A DNA stretch of 64,000 bases from Rostratula benghalensis. Lineage: Eukaryota; Chordata; Aves; Charadriiformes; Rostratulidae. The translations under genes were made by a program, and so were the position numbers. Each line of letters begins with the position of its first letter. The stretch's first letter is position 1. Shown here one piece after another: positions 1 through 13,860 of the stretch. The DNA lies in the NCBI GenBank assembly GCA_013399305.1, contig VXAI01000116.1, forward strand, positions 413,617 through 477,616, in the 5' to 3' direction. The notes under the pieces are model-generated. The model was not told the DNA's origin. It saw only the letters and a program-made list of their open reading frames with translations, and did not search any database.

Positions 1-1469
1 CTTTCCAAGCTTTATACCTGGCTTCTTTTTTTTCCATTCTTACAGCAGTTATAGGTTATGCTCTCTGACGTAGCCTAGAAAGTGTTTTACTTACTTTCTT
101 TCAAACACAGTGGGGAGGGAGGGAAAAAAACAACTACTGGACATAGTTAAATCTCAAACAATTCTACTCAGACTATGATTTAATTCCCAGTTCAGATCCA
201 TACACACTGACCCAAAAAGTCTACCCTCCAGCCCATGGAATTTTCCTACTAACCAGGCATTGTGCCTGAAAGAAATAGTAGTAAGTTCTACACTGAAAGG
301 CTGAGGTGCAGAGGGCAAAAAAATTCATTGAAAATTCAACAGATGCATCGCTTTTAGAAACAATCAAATTAGCCCAGATAACCTCAGTTTGTCCTCCTTT
401 ATGACCTAGTTTAATGAAATCTTGAGTAAAACTTCACATCAAAATGTTGCAGACAAAATACAGATGTACTCTGAGAGGCTATGGTGTTATCTCAGAGGAT
501 ATCTTTTACTGGTACAAAAGGTGAATCTCTTCTTATTTTGACAACTAATTCATTTTGAACTTGATGTTAAGACCTGTTTGGAGATAGAAAGTTTTAGCTG
601 GTATCTAAACTGTCTAAAACAGTATTTACATGTTGGCAGTAGTGTACAATGGAATACTTGGTAAGAGATGAGTAACACCCTGGAATCCCTTTGTCACTTC
701 AAAAATATACATTTTCATTGACATTTCTAAATGCTGACTTCTCCAGATAATAAGGGAAGTAAAAGAAGTGATTAAGAATCTAACACCAAACTTCCATACG
801 GGTTACTTCTTGAAATATCAATTGCTAGCTAAGATTTGCTGAGCACCATGGATCACAATTGCTAGAAATTCTGAAATATGAACAATATTATTGAAAAACT
901 TAATTAAATTTCCAAACTTTGTGTTAATCCATTTTTTTCTCTGTGGATGGAAATTTTTCACATGAAAAGTATACTTCCCTTAAGAACATTTTCTCCTTTG
1001 TTAAAAAAAAAAAAAAAAAAGCCAGCCCCCCCCACCCCCCCAAAAAAAAAAAATTAAAAAAATTGCCTGGTTGAGTGCTGGTATTAGTTGAATAGATTTT
1101 CTCATCCACTCTGATGAGTTCCTCCATTCCTGATATTCTGCAAAATTTTCAGACTTCATATCATAATTCAATTAAGAATATTATTTAATGTAATAAAACC
1201 TGTGTTATCTTACATTATATACAGTATTCTTATCTGAATATATATACGAATAAAATGATTCTTTAATATAGATAATTTTACACATAAATAACAAAATATT
1301 TTACCACCATAAAGAATCTGAATTTTATTTACTATTTCTTAAATGCTCTGGTTTCATTCATATGCCCATAATATATACTATCTAAAACTATGCTTTTGAT
1401 CCTTAATCCTAAAAACTCCAGAGTTGAAGAACCACATGATGTGGGCTTGGGAGACAAAGTCCATCCCAC
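1..1469. other. Intergenic DNA, no gene seen
   Basis: AT-rich sequence far upstream of the DCLK2 promoter. No open frame of convincing length or composition and no recognisable protein family on either strand. The only structure seen is the A/C homopolymer tract listed separately at 1003-1062. Confidence 0.6.
1003..1062. repeat. Poly-A / poly-C / poly-A low-complexity tract
   Basis: An 18-base A run is followed by two C runs and then another A run. The minus-strand reading frame across it encodes only Phe/Gly homopolymer and is not a gene. Such stacked homopolymers are prone to length errors in draft assemblies. Confidence 0.9.
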
Positions 1470-2130
1470 TGTAAGTGAAAGGCAATGTTCATGACCACCT
1501 GAAGAACCTGAACATACACAAGTCCATGGGACCTGATGAGATGCATCCCAGAGTCACAAGGGAATTGGCTGATGTAGTTGCTAAGCCACTCTTTATGATA
1601 TTTGAAAAGTCATGGCAGTCCAGTAAAGTCCCTGGTGACGAAAGAAGGGAAATTTTACACCCATTTTCTAAGGACAAGTCCTGCCTGACCAACCTAGTGG
1701 CTTTCTACAATGGAGTGACTACATCAGTGGACAAGGGAAGAACAATAGATACCATCTATCTGGACTCCTGCAAGGCCTTTGACATGGTCCCACACAACAT
1801 CCTTCTCTCTTAGTTGGAGAGGATTTGATGGGTACACTGGTCGATGGATAAGGAACTGGCTGGATGGGTAGTGGTCAATGGCTTGATGTCCAGATGGAGA
1901 GGGGTAACAAGTGGTGTCACCCAGGGATAGGTACTGGACAGTGGGATCAAGTGCACCCTCAGCAAGTGTGCAGATGACACCAAGCTGAGTCAATGGGCCA
2001 GAGGGATGGCATATTGAGGGACCTGGACAAGTTAAAGGGGTGGGCCTATGCAAACCTCATGAAGTTCAACAAGGCCAAGTGCAAGGTCCTGCACTTGGTT
2101 CAGGACAGTCCTCATTATCAACACAGGCTG
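1470..2130 (+). mobile_element. CR1 LINE fragment, degraded reverse-transcriptase region
   Basis: The + strand encodes a recognisable stretch of the CR1 non-LTR retrotransposon ORF2. Near the start are the motifs [13 protein letters not shown] and LADVVAKP; further on are [14 protein letters not shown] and KAFDMVPHN. The copy is dead. An internal block of the family is missing between 'VPGD' (about 1640) and 'KSCLTN' (about 1680). The frame stops at 1811-1813, and further stops and frameshifts follow. The catalytic Asp-Asp pair is still visible as CADD (about 1967-1978), where the first residue has replaced the family's usual aromatic. Weaker similarity (FNKAKCKVLH) continues to about 2100. 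The 3' untranslated tail is absent. The outer limits are approximate because both ends fade into unique DNA. Confidence 0.88.
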
Positions 2131-5100
2131 GCTGATGATGTGATAATGGTTCAATAGAATGCTCTGTCCCTTAGACCAGCTACATGATTTGTTTGAGAGT
2201 ACAAAGATCGGAGAGGGTAGAATTTGGAAAATCTTAGATAATCTTAGATAAATAAAAAAAAATTTAAAAAGGATGGGGCTGTATGGAACTGCCAAACTAC
2301 ACACTAATATACTAACAGTGCTAATGCTTTCAGAGTATATTATTTTTTTCTGCTTTAATATTCTGTGTATTTTTAAAAGTTTACTTTAGAAATAAACTCC
2401 ATGGGGTTCCTGGCAGAGCTGCTCTGCCACAACAGTTTATACCAACCATCTGTGGTGTGCCAGAAGCTTCCCGAATGTTCTGCCACCTGACTCAAAATCC
2501 TGAAGCTTTTCAGACTTTTCTGCCAATTTTCATCCATACTATATCTGTTTCTAACACTGAAACCCTAAAAAAGCAAAATATATGTCTAAAGAACGCAGAG
2601 GATAGTAAATTCAGCCATTATACCACGGCCAAAATAAAAAACCGAAGACTACATCAATCTGCATCTGTGGGCGTTAATAGAGGACAGTTGCATACTATGA
2701 AAATAGAGTTGTAAAAGAGTAAGAGGGCTCCTGCCTTTTCTAGGGACACAGAAAATACAAAACTCAGTGTCATTTCCTTTTTGAACCTAGTAATGTCAGG
2801 CTAGATGTAAGGCTGATTTCTGCTTATGTAGGTGACCAAAACCCTTTCCTCCTAACCATAGGTAACATTTCTTCTGTCAATGTTTCAGTTTGTCACCTGT
2901 AAAGCATAGAAAATAAAACTATGATTTGATAATGATTAGTCAATTTGCAATAAATGAAGACCTCCTTCTGGAAAATGAGCAGATGATCAAAGGAAGCATA
3001 CAACACTAAAATAATTAAACTGTCATGCCCACCAACAACAGGAAAAGCCACAATTCAGCTAAAGATTCACGTTTGTGCTGCATGGAAATCGACTACTAGG
3101 AAAACAGATCAGTGGCACATGCTTAAGCTCAGTTCGTGGAAGTGTTTCTACTGAAGAACAGGCTCTGAAAATGAAGCTTATTTACACTAGGAAAGAAGGT
3201 AAAACTAATTTTACCAAACAGTGAAACTGAAGTATTTAATTAGTACTGAAATAAAGAACTTCCAAGAAACATGTTTAAAATAAACATGATGGGGTGAGAA
3301 AGAGCCATCAAGAGCTGGTAATTGTGTGGAATTCTCATGCTGCCGGTGTGGATGTGCATGTAAGTTTTGCTTTTCTTTCTGATATAAGCACCTTGAAATG
3401 CCATGTTCCAGTAAACAAACAAAAACTGCCCTGTTTGTAAAAATAATCCCGTTTTTCTGAAAAACATCTGCTCTTCGTGTGATCCCAAATTACAGTCCCT
3501 AAGAGGTTTGAATACCCATGGAGTCTCTCTCAATAAAAAAGTATGAAAGCCTAGGATGATGTACTAAAAGCATATAGAAGAATGGCAGTACAGCAGTCAG
3601 AAACCAGTTTGCTTCTTGATCCATGTCAGCAACTCTACAATAACTTTCCAAGAGCTTAGAATAAACCTCTATCAAAGATTTGGTCTAGGTGTTTCTGTAC
3701 AATTCTGTCAAGTGCTAAAATACACATATATAGATTTAGATTTTTTTTTTTCTGGTTAAGTTATATTTTAAAGCAAATATAAAAAGACATTTTTCTAAAC
3801 ACAAAATAGGTAACTATAATTCATCAACATCTTATAAATCCATGTGACATTTGAGTAATAATATCCAACTCACTCTTTTGAATAGCTAGCCAGTAAGCAT
3901 TCAAAAAACACTTCTGTTTTTAAAATCAAGACACTATAAAGTACTGTTCCCTGATCACTTTCAGCAAAGGAAACTTTTTTTTACAGCCCAAAATTGCTCT
4001 TTAATTGTGATTGTCCTGACACCAACCTGTTGAGCCTGCAATCGTCTTTGAGCTGGGCACCCAAGAACAGACAGATTTTTCAGTGCCCCAGACTATCCTT
4101 TATAGTCCCTATCTACTCTTGAGCAACACTAACAATATTATTTAAAGAAACAAACAAAAAAGTTAACAAAAACCAAGGCGGGGGGAGGGGGCTTTTCCTA
4201 GGCATGGATACAATAACCCTGCTCTTTCAAGTGTGATCAGATCATCACAGATTATTTTGCCACTGTAAATCCCAAATCAATTTCTATCCCTAACTAGGAT
4301 GTTGGACTCCATTGGTTTAAATGTTTATCTCTGACTGGGTGCTACAGAAACTTTCCAGACATGCTTTTCAATCAGCATGTTTAAACAATACAAAAAAAAA
4401 AAAAATGTATTTCAAGCACCTACTGGTACTGGAGTTCTGGGAGCAAGGTGGAGTTGGTTTTGGGTGGAGGTGGGTTGTTTTCTTTTGCCTTGTCTACCTC
4501 AGTTTGGAATTCATATTTTGTGTAGCCAAGCTTTTAAAAGTCATTTAGCTGAAATATTCTCAGAATGCATTCTTATACAAGTTTATATGACTCCTGAAGT
4601 TTCTATGAAATAGAAAAAAACTTGAGTGTTCAAAAGCCAGTCTTTTTCTAACTTTCCTCACATACCCTTTGAACTTTTTAAATGGGTAGTGAAGTTTCTA
4701 GGCTACATGCTTCAGCTGGTTTCCTTGCATTTGTTGCTGATATTAAGAACAACCAACAGCTGTCACTTGCTCTACCAGACTCTAGACAATGAGTCAGAAA
4801 TAACGTTGGCCTTTGCATGTATTATCCAGTTTTTGCCAGTGTAGTGGTCTCAAACCTGCATTGACAATTTCCGTGCTACCAGATTAAGTGTGACTTAAAA
4901 TAATGCACAGATGAGCTTCCATACTTCCTACTGAGCCTTTGCCCTGTATTTTCTTTTCTGTTACCATCATCATATTTCTCTCTTTACTTTTGCTCTTGTG
5001 AAATTGACCATTGTCTTTCATATTATACCAGGGGTTTACAAGTTGTTCAGCAAAAGAACCAGCAGAAGATTCTGGTTTCAAAGCAACACTCACTGCATAT

Positions 5101-8100
5101 TCCACAACAGCCAAAGTATTTCCAAAAGCTAAGCACGTTCCCCTGCTATTAAGTGCATGCTATTCCCTGTGATTGTACAAACATGAGTTACCTTTCTCTC
5201 ATGCACAGCTGGTTGACTGTCTTCTGTCCTAAGTAAGAAACCTGCTGCCTCTAGTAACAGATTACTTTGTCCATGTGGAAAGCTACCACTGATTCTTTTC
5301 TTCAAACAAAAATAGCTCTCTCCCCTTTTGGCTACATGCATCTTTCCCACTGACAGTTTGGGGTTTTTTTCCCCTCTGCCTCCCCTGCCCCCAAGAGAGA
5401 CTCCAAATGTTTACATTTCTTAATTGAATTCGTGTAGAAAAGAAATCCGAGTGAACTTTGGCTTGTGTTCAACAGTAATTCAGATAAGAACTAGAAGGAG
5501 GTTTGAATTTAAAGGAGAGAAATTAGAAACTTAAGCCACCAAACATTATTCAGTGGCATGTCAAATGCTTATCAAGATATCATTTATGACACATTTAATT
5601 GTTCCTTGTAATTTGAGTAATAGGAAAGACTTTAGTAATAATGAATGTCTCATTGTGTTTCTTTTTGAAGTGCTGTCTGAAACACTGAAACATTTAAAGA
5701 GGATGCTATAATTAGATTTGGCTAGAATCTTCTTGATTAAACACTCTTCATTTGAAAAATGCTGATTTGTCAGAAGTGAAAGCTTTTGCAGAAATGTATG
5801 TGTTTTAATGAAACTTTCGTGAGAAAAACTGCCTAAGTCAAAACAGGAGATAACTGGAATTAAACCATGACAATGCTCAGCTCACAGAGGTAATAATGTT
5901 GTTCTGCTGTGTCGTGAGACAGTGGCCTAACAAAGAGGCTGTTTCAGTGCAAGGTCCCTAATAAGTGTCACAGGACAAACTGCCATGGTATCAGATGCTA
6001 ACTGGCAGCTTAGCTTTCCTTCCACATCTTATCGTGTCACCTATCTCCTCCGTAGCCATCTAAGCATTTCTTTATTCTAGAAACTTTGCGACTTCAGCTT
6101 TACCAGGTTGTCCTGACTGTTAATGCCTTCTCCTTGGCTGTCCCAGTTCATTACAATCTAAATTTTGAGTATTTCTGAATCTGTAACATTTCATGACACC
6201 AGGTCACCCTCCATACTGCACCCAAACTAGGGAGACTTTATTTAGTTGGTTAGCTTTCTTTAACTGGAGTGCATCAGAACGAGTTCAAACTGATGTTTTC
6301 TTCATGTCACTGACAAACCCCTCAAATTCTGCATGGCTTTAAGAGAAAACAGAGAGCTATCTTTAAAGCTTCATCTGTAGTAAAAATACAGTAAATCACT
6401 CAGTCAGTTAATTAAGACTGAAAAACCACTGTGACCTTTTCAATCTACTTATGAATTTCATAAAGAATTGCTTTCCAGAATGGGTAGGACTGCATTATAT
6501 AGTGACTGAAGCCAAAACTAACAAGATCTTTGAAGGTCTTGAGTAGTCTGCTTCCAGTGAAGTCTAGAGTCTCCCAGACTTGTTACCTGGCACACAAGCT
6601 ATACCATCAGTTCTCATGAACAGATTGTGAAATTTGCAATTTCCTAGGAAAAATTTTGTGCTGCAATCTACCCTGATTTTTTTCTGTTGTCAGGCTGCTC
6701 ACTTCTCATGCCAGCTGCTCCACCCACCTGTTCCCCTGTGTATAACTTAATAATCTCCATTTGATATAAACTAGAGCAGACCGAGGAAGTGTAAACTTTC
6801 AGTGTAGGATGATAGTACGGGGCAACTCTGGGGGAGTAGAATGTCTGGCAGTATACATACAGCAAGCACAAGATTTTGATCAGCAGTAATGAATTAGACT
6901 GGTTCAGGGATAATGCTCATTAAGTTGGTTGGTGCTATGGGGATTGATTCTGCAAGGTGCTGTTCATCTTGTAGCCACACAAATATTTTTGAGCAAATGA
7001 AGTGTTCTCCCCTACTTTCCCATCTTCTAGCATCCCTGAGCAGTCACAGTAAGAATTCTGCATCCAGGCAGAAATTCTAGCTTCTGCAATCATAAGATGA
7101 ACAAACTGACAAACACACCTTCCAGTCTTTGATTAAAACAAAAAACAAAACAAAACAAAACCCAAAATACCACCAAACACAAAAAAAATCACAATCCACA
7201 CCAGAGAAAAATCACCCCACTCCCACATCACTTTAAATCTCCTGTGGAACTTCCCAAAGTCTCATGTTGAAGTGATTGCAGGGATTTCCTAGGATTTTAA
7301 TAACCTATGGTTTCAATCCAATGGTATGAATTCTTTAGTAAAAACAGTGATTTAATGTCATAGAAAATGGTCATCTTTCTCTCTTCAAAGATCAGCTGCT
7401 GAAAGCTTAAGCATCAAAGGCAGCAAGCAAGCTGACCAGACTCCCCTCCACCAGCACCAGAAATAGCAGAACTTCCAAATTGTGGTTCATCCCATCTTTA
7501 ATAACATAGCAAGAAACACATTTTACAGTCCCTTATTGCTCTCCATTGACTAATGAGGCAATCTGAGGCAACCTCCAATTAGATTGGAGTAAACATCTAA
7601 CTTTAGAGAGTTAAACTTTTAAAGTTTAACACAGGTGACACAAAGTCAATCCTAGAAATTTCCTTGTACATTTCACTGCATAACAGAAGTTATCTGTATA
7701 ACACTACATAAGAATTGCCAATATACTTTCATATAACCAATATACAGAAACAAGTCTTTGAAGATCAGCTGTAAGTACATTAATTTTCAATATTATCTTT
7801 GAGTAATTTATTAATTGAATGAGAAAATTTTCATGATTTCTCAATCTGGTGGCAAATTTTTGCCCTATAGAACCAGGAAATACAGCATTAATTAGCTTTC
7901 TAATTTTAGATTTTTATATCCTGGTTTTGATTTCACATTTGTTTAATTGCATTTATAAGTATTGGTAAGGAGTTTAGATACTGAGCAAAGGTAGTTTAGC
8001 TAAGTAATTTGAACAACTTTTTTGTTTGTTTAATTATATGTTATCGGTCTACAGCCAAACACTTCACCTTATTTAGTCAAGGAGTACCACCGCCATTGCT

Positions 8101-8498
8101 ATATTACTTATGCAAGTAACATGAGCAGAAGTTGTCTGCCATGACTCTTAATTAGGTGTCTAACTCATCGTAGAAATCCATGGGGAGTCAGAGATTTAAA
8201 TCTGGACAATTAAACACCTTCATGCACCTGGGCCTCAGTGGCCTCAGTGTGCAGGGCCTGCTCATCTCTTACTGATTTCTCTTACTGATGAGCCAAGTTG
8301 CTCAGCATCTCATATTTCTCTGCCCGGATACGAACTCCATTAAAAGCTGGCAGTAGCTCTAAAAACTAACAGTTGGGAGCAGCTAAGTAGAGGTGCAGAG
8401 TCCATTCAGACAACAACAGTGGAAACAGGAAATGTATTACAAAACAAAGCCTATGCTACACATGCAAAAATAAAGAGCATTTCCGACAGGAAAAACAT
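2131..8498. other. Intergenic DNA, no gene seen
   Basis: No exon-like open frame, RNA gene or recognisable mobile element was found here. Small items only: a doubled 'atcttagata' at about 2232-2250, an A-rich stretch at 4141-4172, a 13-base A run near 4391, and the A/C-rich tract at 7136-7194. Confidence 0.5.
7136..7194. repeat. A/C-rich low-complexity tract (CAAAA-type)
   Basis: Imperfect repeats of aaaac and aaaaac, almost free of G and T. Tracts of the same composition and orientation recur at 8671, 13794, 14404 and 36951, all upstream of the DCLK2 promoter. Confidence 0.85.
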
Positions 8499-9055
8499 TG
8501 CTGGCATGGTTTAACCCCAGCCAGCAATTAGGACCATGCAGCTGCTCACTCACACCTCTCCATCCCCAGTAGGGAAGAGAGAAGAGGAAGAAAAGGAGCC
8601 GGTGATGGGGTGGGAGGGGATTCATGGGTTGAGTTGAGATAAATCCAGTTTAATAGAACAGTAGTGGAAGAGGAAAAAAAAGAAAAAACAAACAAACAAA
8701 CAAAAAAAGAAAAACAAAAAACCAAACACACAATAATAATAATGGTAAAAGAATATACAAGATCAAGTAAGGCAATACACAACACTCTCACTGGCCTGAA
8801 CCAAGCAGTGGTCATGGACTCCTAACCCCCAGCCAACACCCACTTATATACTGAATATGAAATCTATGGTACAGAATATTCTTTTGGCCAGCTCATCAGC
8901 TCTATCTCAGCTTCTATGGGAAACTGAAAAAGTTCTTGACCAACATAAACATTACTTAGCACATGCTGCTATCAATCAACATTATCCTCATACTAAATCA
9001 AAAACACAGCAGCTATGAGAAAGAAAATTACCTCTATCCAGCTGAAACCAGGACA
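8499..9055 (-). mobile_element. Solitary LTR of an avian endogenous retrovirus (minus strand)
   Basis: Read on the minus strand, the element begins tgtcctggtttcagctgg and ends near ggttaaaccatgccagca, giving TG…CA termini and about 557 bases. I recognise both ends as those of an LTR family that recurs in bird genomes. Minus-strand signals fall in LTR order: a TATA-like box (tatataag, plus-strand 8843-8850) and then a downstream ATTAAA polyadenylation-type signal (plus-strand 8649-8654). An A/C-rich tract (8671-8744) interrupts the copy between these signals. No gag, pol or env reading frame lies beside it, so it is best read as a recombined solo LTR. I cannot see a clear target-site duplication, and the exact ends could be off by several bases. 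The family name is not assigned. Confidence 0.75.
8671..8744. repeat. A-rich (AAAC)n low-complexity tract inside the LTR
   Basis: Runs of A interspersed with C or G, including aacaaacaaacaaacaaa, followed by caataataataat. It lies within the solo LTR and probably expanded after insertion. Confidence 0.85.
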
Positions 9056-12000
9056 ATTACTAACTCTTACTCGCCCCAAGCTTAAGAGATAGAGCCCAGA
9101 GAGCAGTATATTCACAACACTATGAAAATAAGTAACTAAGGTCACCAATGAATTTAGAGAAAAAGAATAGGATTTTCTTATCTCTTTTGGAGGCAATGGC
9201 AGTTTTCTAGTTCCCCTCATGGGGGATCAGGACTAGATCAGGACTTTGGTCTATTAGCACTATAGGTACCTGCATGGCATTTATTGTCTCACTGTATAAA
9301 AACACTTTAGCCTGGTTTTCTTAATCATTATGGATTCACATCTGTGTGAGTCCTTCCCTCCGTAAGTTTTCAAGCACTCTGCTGGGTATTTTTCCAAGGG
9401 AATCCATACCTCAGTGATAGTAAGTTACGTCATCTATTTCTAAAATTTGACAACTACTGCTACTGGTTTTCCTCTCAATATCCAATTCTGTATTTTAGGC
9501 ATTGTTACACAAGGTGGCAGACAGGAGCTCTTTTTTACTATAACAAACCTGGAAGAATTTTTATTTCTGTGACTGTGTCGAGATGCAGGCCTAAAATCCC
9601 AAAGCTTTAACCACTCCCAAGCACACAAGTAGCATATTCTAGCTAATTTTACAATGCAACACGATGGGCGCTTCTAAACACCTTCACCTGAGGTTTATTT
9701 CCATACTTAAAGACATATATTGACATGGATACATTTTACAGATTACAGTTCTAAACTAGTAACAGCGGTTCTGTGTGGGCCTGATAAATTCTCTTTACAT
9801 GTATGAGACACTTTGTTAAATTATTACACTGTTAAACTTAAAAAAGAACAAATCCAGCCACCATTTATGTATGTGCTTGACTTACCAGCCTGACTACTCC
9901 TGACATCAACTATGATGTTCATTAGATCAAGGCCTAAGATTTTATATGCAATAATTTGGAATAGCTATAGCCATCTAACAAAAACCAAACACTTGCCCTA
10001 GATGAAAGCTACTGAGATTTCATTGCAATTATGAGCAGCAGTGTGGTGAATAAACATGAGATGCTCAGAAATCTACTCTGGTCAGGCATCAGGGAGAAGA
10101 ACTGCATGACACAAAAGAGGAAAAAATGAGGCAGAAGGGCAGAAGTGATTCTTTATGGCTTCCAAGTGTTGTAATTTACTTTGAAATGTCTGGTTATTCT
10201 TAGTGAAAAGGCAGACAAGCTTAGAAAAGGGCCAAACGTGCATGCTAGGACAGATTCTAGTGTGAAACAGATTTTGGAAGTAAGGCTCTGGAATCACAGC
10301 AGCTTGGACTCTGAATTCTGCACCTGGTTAGTACAGAAATATTTCAGGTATCTAACAGGAACAGCAGATCTGTGGCTGAAGGCTTTCTCTTTATTATTAG
10401 TGTAGTGGAACAGAGGATGAAATAGGATACAGCTGATTAACAAAGAATCTCATACTGCTCCACGTTTGATATGACCTAGATCTGGAAAAGGTAGGTATTT
10501 ACTAAAATGAATTCTTTAACATCCTAAAGAATATAGTGAAGCTGTGTCACAGATTGGCTTGGAAATCAGTCAAGGTTATCCTATGGTTTATTTTATTAGA
10601 AAGAAAAAGGTTATTTATTTTTTTATAGCTTTGCTGCTTTTCACTGGTTCTGAACTTTGCCTGCTACTTCTCATCATTAGACCTTCTCTTGTTAAATCAT
10701 TGTCTCATTTTCTGTCAAATCCTTATTTCCATAGAAGATCCACTATTAAATCCCTGAACTGAGAGGATCTGAGGAAGGTACCCCATAAGCAACCGCAAAT
10801 TACTGAGATAATTTAAGTGGCAAGGCATAGACAAGCTAAACCACTGACTTCTACTATTTCTGCTGAAATTCTCTAAGTTTTTGCACCTGTTAAAAAGGAC
10901 TCCACACTGTCACAGTACTTGTACATGCTTTTAGCAGCAACTTATTTAATATTTTCCCATATTCAGTGTTTCCTATATCTGAATGACAGAATCTGGAAGC
11001 CCTTCCAAGCCATTTGGTCTAGCTGCATTCTCTCTCTGCAACCTGACACTATGTCAAGACAGGTGCTCACAAACTTTCTGGCTCACTCCACACTTTTCAC
11101 CATACCTTGCTTCCCATGGGAAGAAAAACAGACATGAAGAGTGGAAGAGTGTTGTAGTATGCTGTGGCCAAGTCTTCAAGTAGGACAAGCATGTGATCAG
11201 GTCTCCGGGTGCATCCCAGTGTTTAGACATAGTTGTTATCCATTCAGTGTTTAAGGTAGTATAGTCACTTTCCCTCACATAAGATGAGAAGGTATTGGAA
11301 ATGATCACAGCACAGTTCCTTCATTCATATGTCAGACAGAAAGAAGTCATTGCAGTAGAAGATCTGTGATAACAGAATCTTTGAAAGACAGATCAGAGCA
11401 AGAGTAACTAACAACACTAGGACTTCTCCCAGTGCTGAGGAAGTTATTCCTCATTGCTAATCTCTACATTAGCCACACTGGAATTGTATTCTGATTTCCA
11501 GATATAGTGGGTAAGATGAAAGGGAGAACCTTGAGGGACTTAACGTGAAGATATTGCAACAGGAATAGCTGGTGGAGCAGCTTGCAAGGTCTACAGTTAC
11601 TGCAAGGAATAACTGGCTCAGCCATGGCCCTAGCTCTGAAGAGACATGTAAAGCAAAATTGAATCAACAATAAAGCTCATAATTTTTACACAATAAATGA
11701 CATTTCACAAAGGGTGTTAAAGGAGAAAGAATAAAGTGTATCATAATAGCCCACCGCTTGTGGAACTGTTGAACCACTTTCTGGTTCTTTTTTTTTTTTT
11801 TCTTGCCTTTTTATTTTTCCATTACCATTGCAAGAGGTTTCTAAAAACTACACTGCTGCTAGAGCTTTTAGCTTCCTGCTGTGATTTGTGGGCAGCAAGA
11901 CTGTTGTATTCCTCCATTCTTTGGCAGCGAAGAATGAAGACAGAGATTGGAGGTTTCTTTCTGAGACACTACAAGAGGAGACAGAAAAGAAGAAATTGCC

Positions 12001-13769
12001 TGCTACACAAGGCAGTAAAAGATTGCAAATTCTCTTCAAGCACTATTCCGAGACAAGCAAAAGCAGTATGATTGCTGAATAAATGATTGTTTCCTTGAAA
12101 ACTGTTAGGAGAGACAATCACATAGAGAATATTAAAGTTCTTACAGTGCTGATAGATTATGGTATTACCTTAAGGAGAAGATCTGGTTTGGAAGGAGATA
12201 CACTCTAAGGAATTGAGAGGAATCAAAAGAGATTGAATAATATTATCAATCCAGCTGCTGAACAAAGAAAATGGAAGTCTGCTTCATCTGACCTTTCTGT
12301 CTATACCAGAAAATACACTGGGCTTAAAAGCTCTGAAATAAGGATAATTTTTCTGAGCCTTTTTTTTCTATAGATAGTACAAACGGGTTGTGAGCAAGAA
12401 TTCAGGAAATTTAAACCTTATCTTAACATCTAAAAGTACTAGGAATTGACAAAATTTAGTGTATTGTAGAGATCCTAATATTAGTGAGAATAATTTGGAT
12501 GGTACCTAGCATTTTCTAAACTTTCTTTCATACCAGTCATGGTTCTCATTAAGTACATTAGAAGCCTTTTAGAAAGAAATTCTCATCTTGTTGTGCAAGA
12601 GTTCAAATATGCTTGAACAACTGGTTTCACCTCACCCTGTTCAGTTTATATTCCATAATGACAGCTGTCAGAATCTGGACTGACAGCCTGCTCTTATGTA
12701 TCTTATTCAGTCCAGTACAGTTAAGGACAGCCTTATTTGGAGATCTGCTGAGCTGCCACTCAGTGAGCTCTTCAAACTCCCTTCCCAAAACAGAACTGCT
12801 CCTCTACTTCCTCTTGGTTTCTCTTGAGTTACTTCAATTTTTCTTGACCAGCGGCCATGCCATACTGGGGTATACCTCTCCCTTGCTGAGCATGTGGTGC
12901 AGTAGAAGCAGTGGTAACAGAAATCCAGAGTCTACCTTCAGGGTGATCTGACTTCTAAGCAAAGTTCCCCACTTCTGCCAAGGCAACAGTACTTCCTCTC
13001 TCACCAGACTGTCTAGCCAGCCTACAGAAACAGCCTATAGCAGCAACAGTAACAGCTTTACGGAAACACAAAAATAGTTGGATCCAAGGCACAGGGGCTA
13101 CAGTGCAATGGGAGACCAAATGGCCCCTGAGTCAAGGACAATAGTTATTTAAAGGCAGCACAGTTGAAGCCCTGAAGAATTCTACCTCTGCAGAATACTT
13201 TTTGGTGAACAGTTCACTGAGGCAGACAGCTTGCAATTTTAATTAAAGCAGACGAATAATTCTGAACAACTATACTCATGACAGGAGAAAACCCACACAC
13301 CAGTCTACAGATACTGATGCAAAACTAGTTGCAATTGAACTTACAGACAAGAGAAAAATGTGCTTGTGTCAAAGATGTATCATTGGATTATCCTGAATAG
13401 GAAGACACAGACTTTGCTGTTGAAAGGAAATGGTTTATTAAGATACTAAAAGCAGATCCTTGGGTCAAGTCAACAAGCTCATTATCACAAGACTAGAGTT
13501 TGGTTTGCTATGCATGCCTGAGACCAGAAAGTAGTTATTCTTATGCTGACCAGCCTACTCTTAGTGCTTTTATTACAGAAATGTTCATGGTTTTGCCAGA
13601 TTCATTGGAACAGAGATTTCCAAATAGGTAAGGAAGGGTGAAAGGTTAACGGCTGTTCCACTCCCACACATACCATGATTCCTTCCCTTCCTGTCATTAC
13701 AGTAATGTCAAACTCAAGATTTCAAAAATAAACATAAATCCATGAGTAAAATTACTTCATCTATGAAGT

Positions 13770-13860
13770 CTTTTTTTTTTTTTTAGCAGAGCTAAAAAAA
13801 AAACCACAACAAAACACCACAAACAAACAAATAATAATAAAAAAAAACCCGAAACACCAC
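13770..13860. repeat. T-tract followed by A/C-rich low-complexity tract
   Basis: A run of about 15 T starting at 13771, then after roughly ten mixed bases an A/C-rich stretch with aacaaaacaccacaaac, aataataata and a long A run. The minus-strand frame here codes only Phe/Val-rich homopolymer-like sequence and is not a gene. Confidence 0.85.

Noticed and set aside
12613..12951. 112-codon plus-strand frame with hydrophobic Leu/Ser-rich stretches
   Set aside because: No signal peptide or domain arrangement is convincing, no homology is recognised, and no promoter or splice context was seen. Chance frame.
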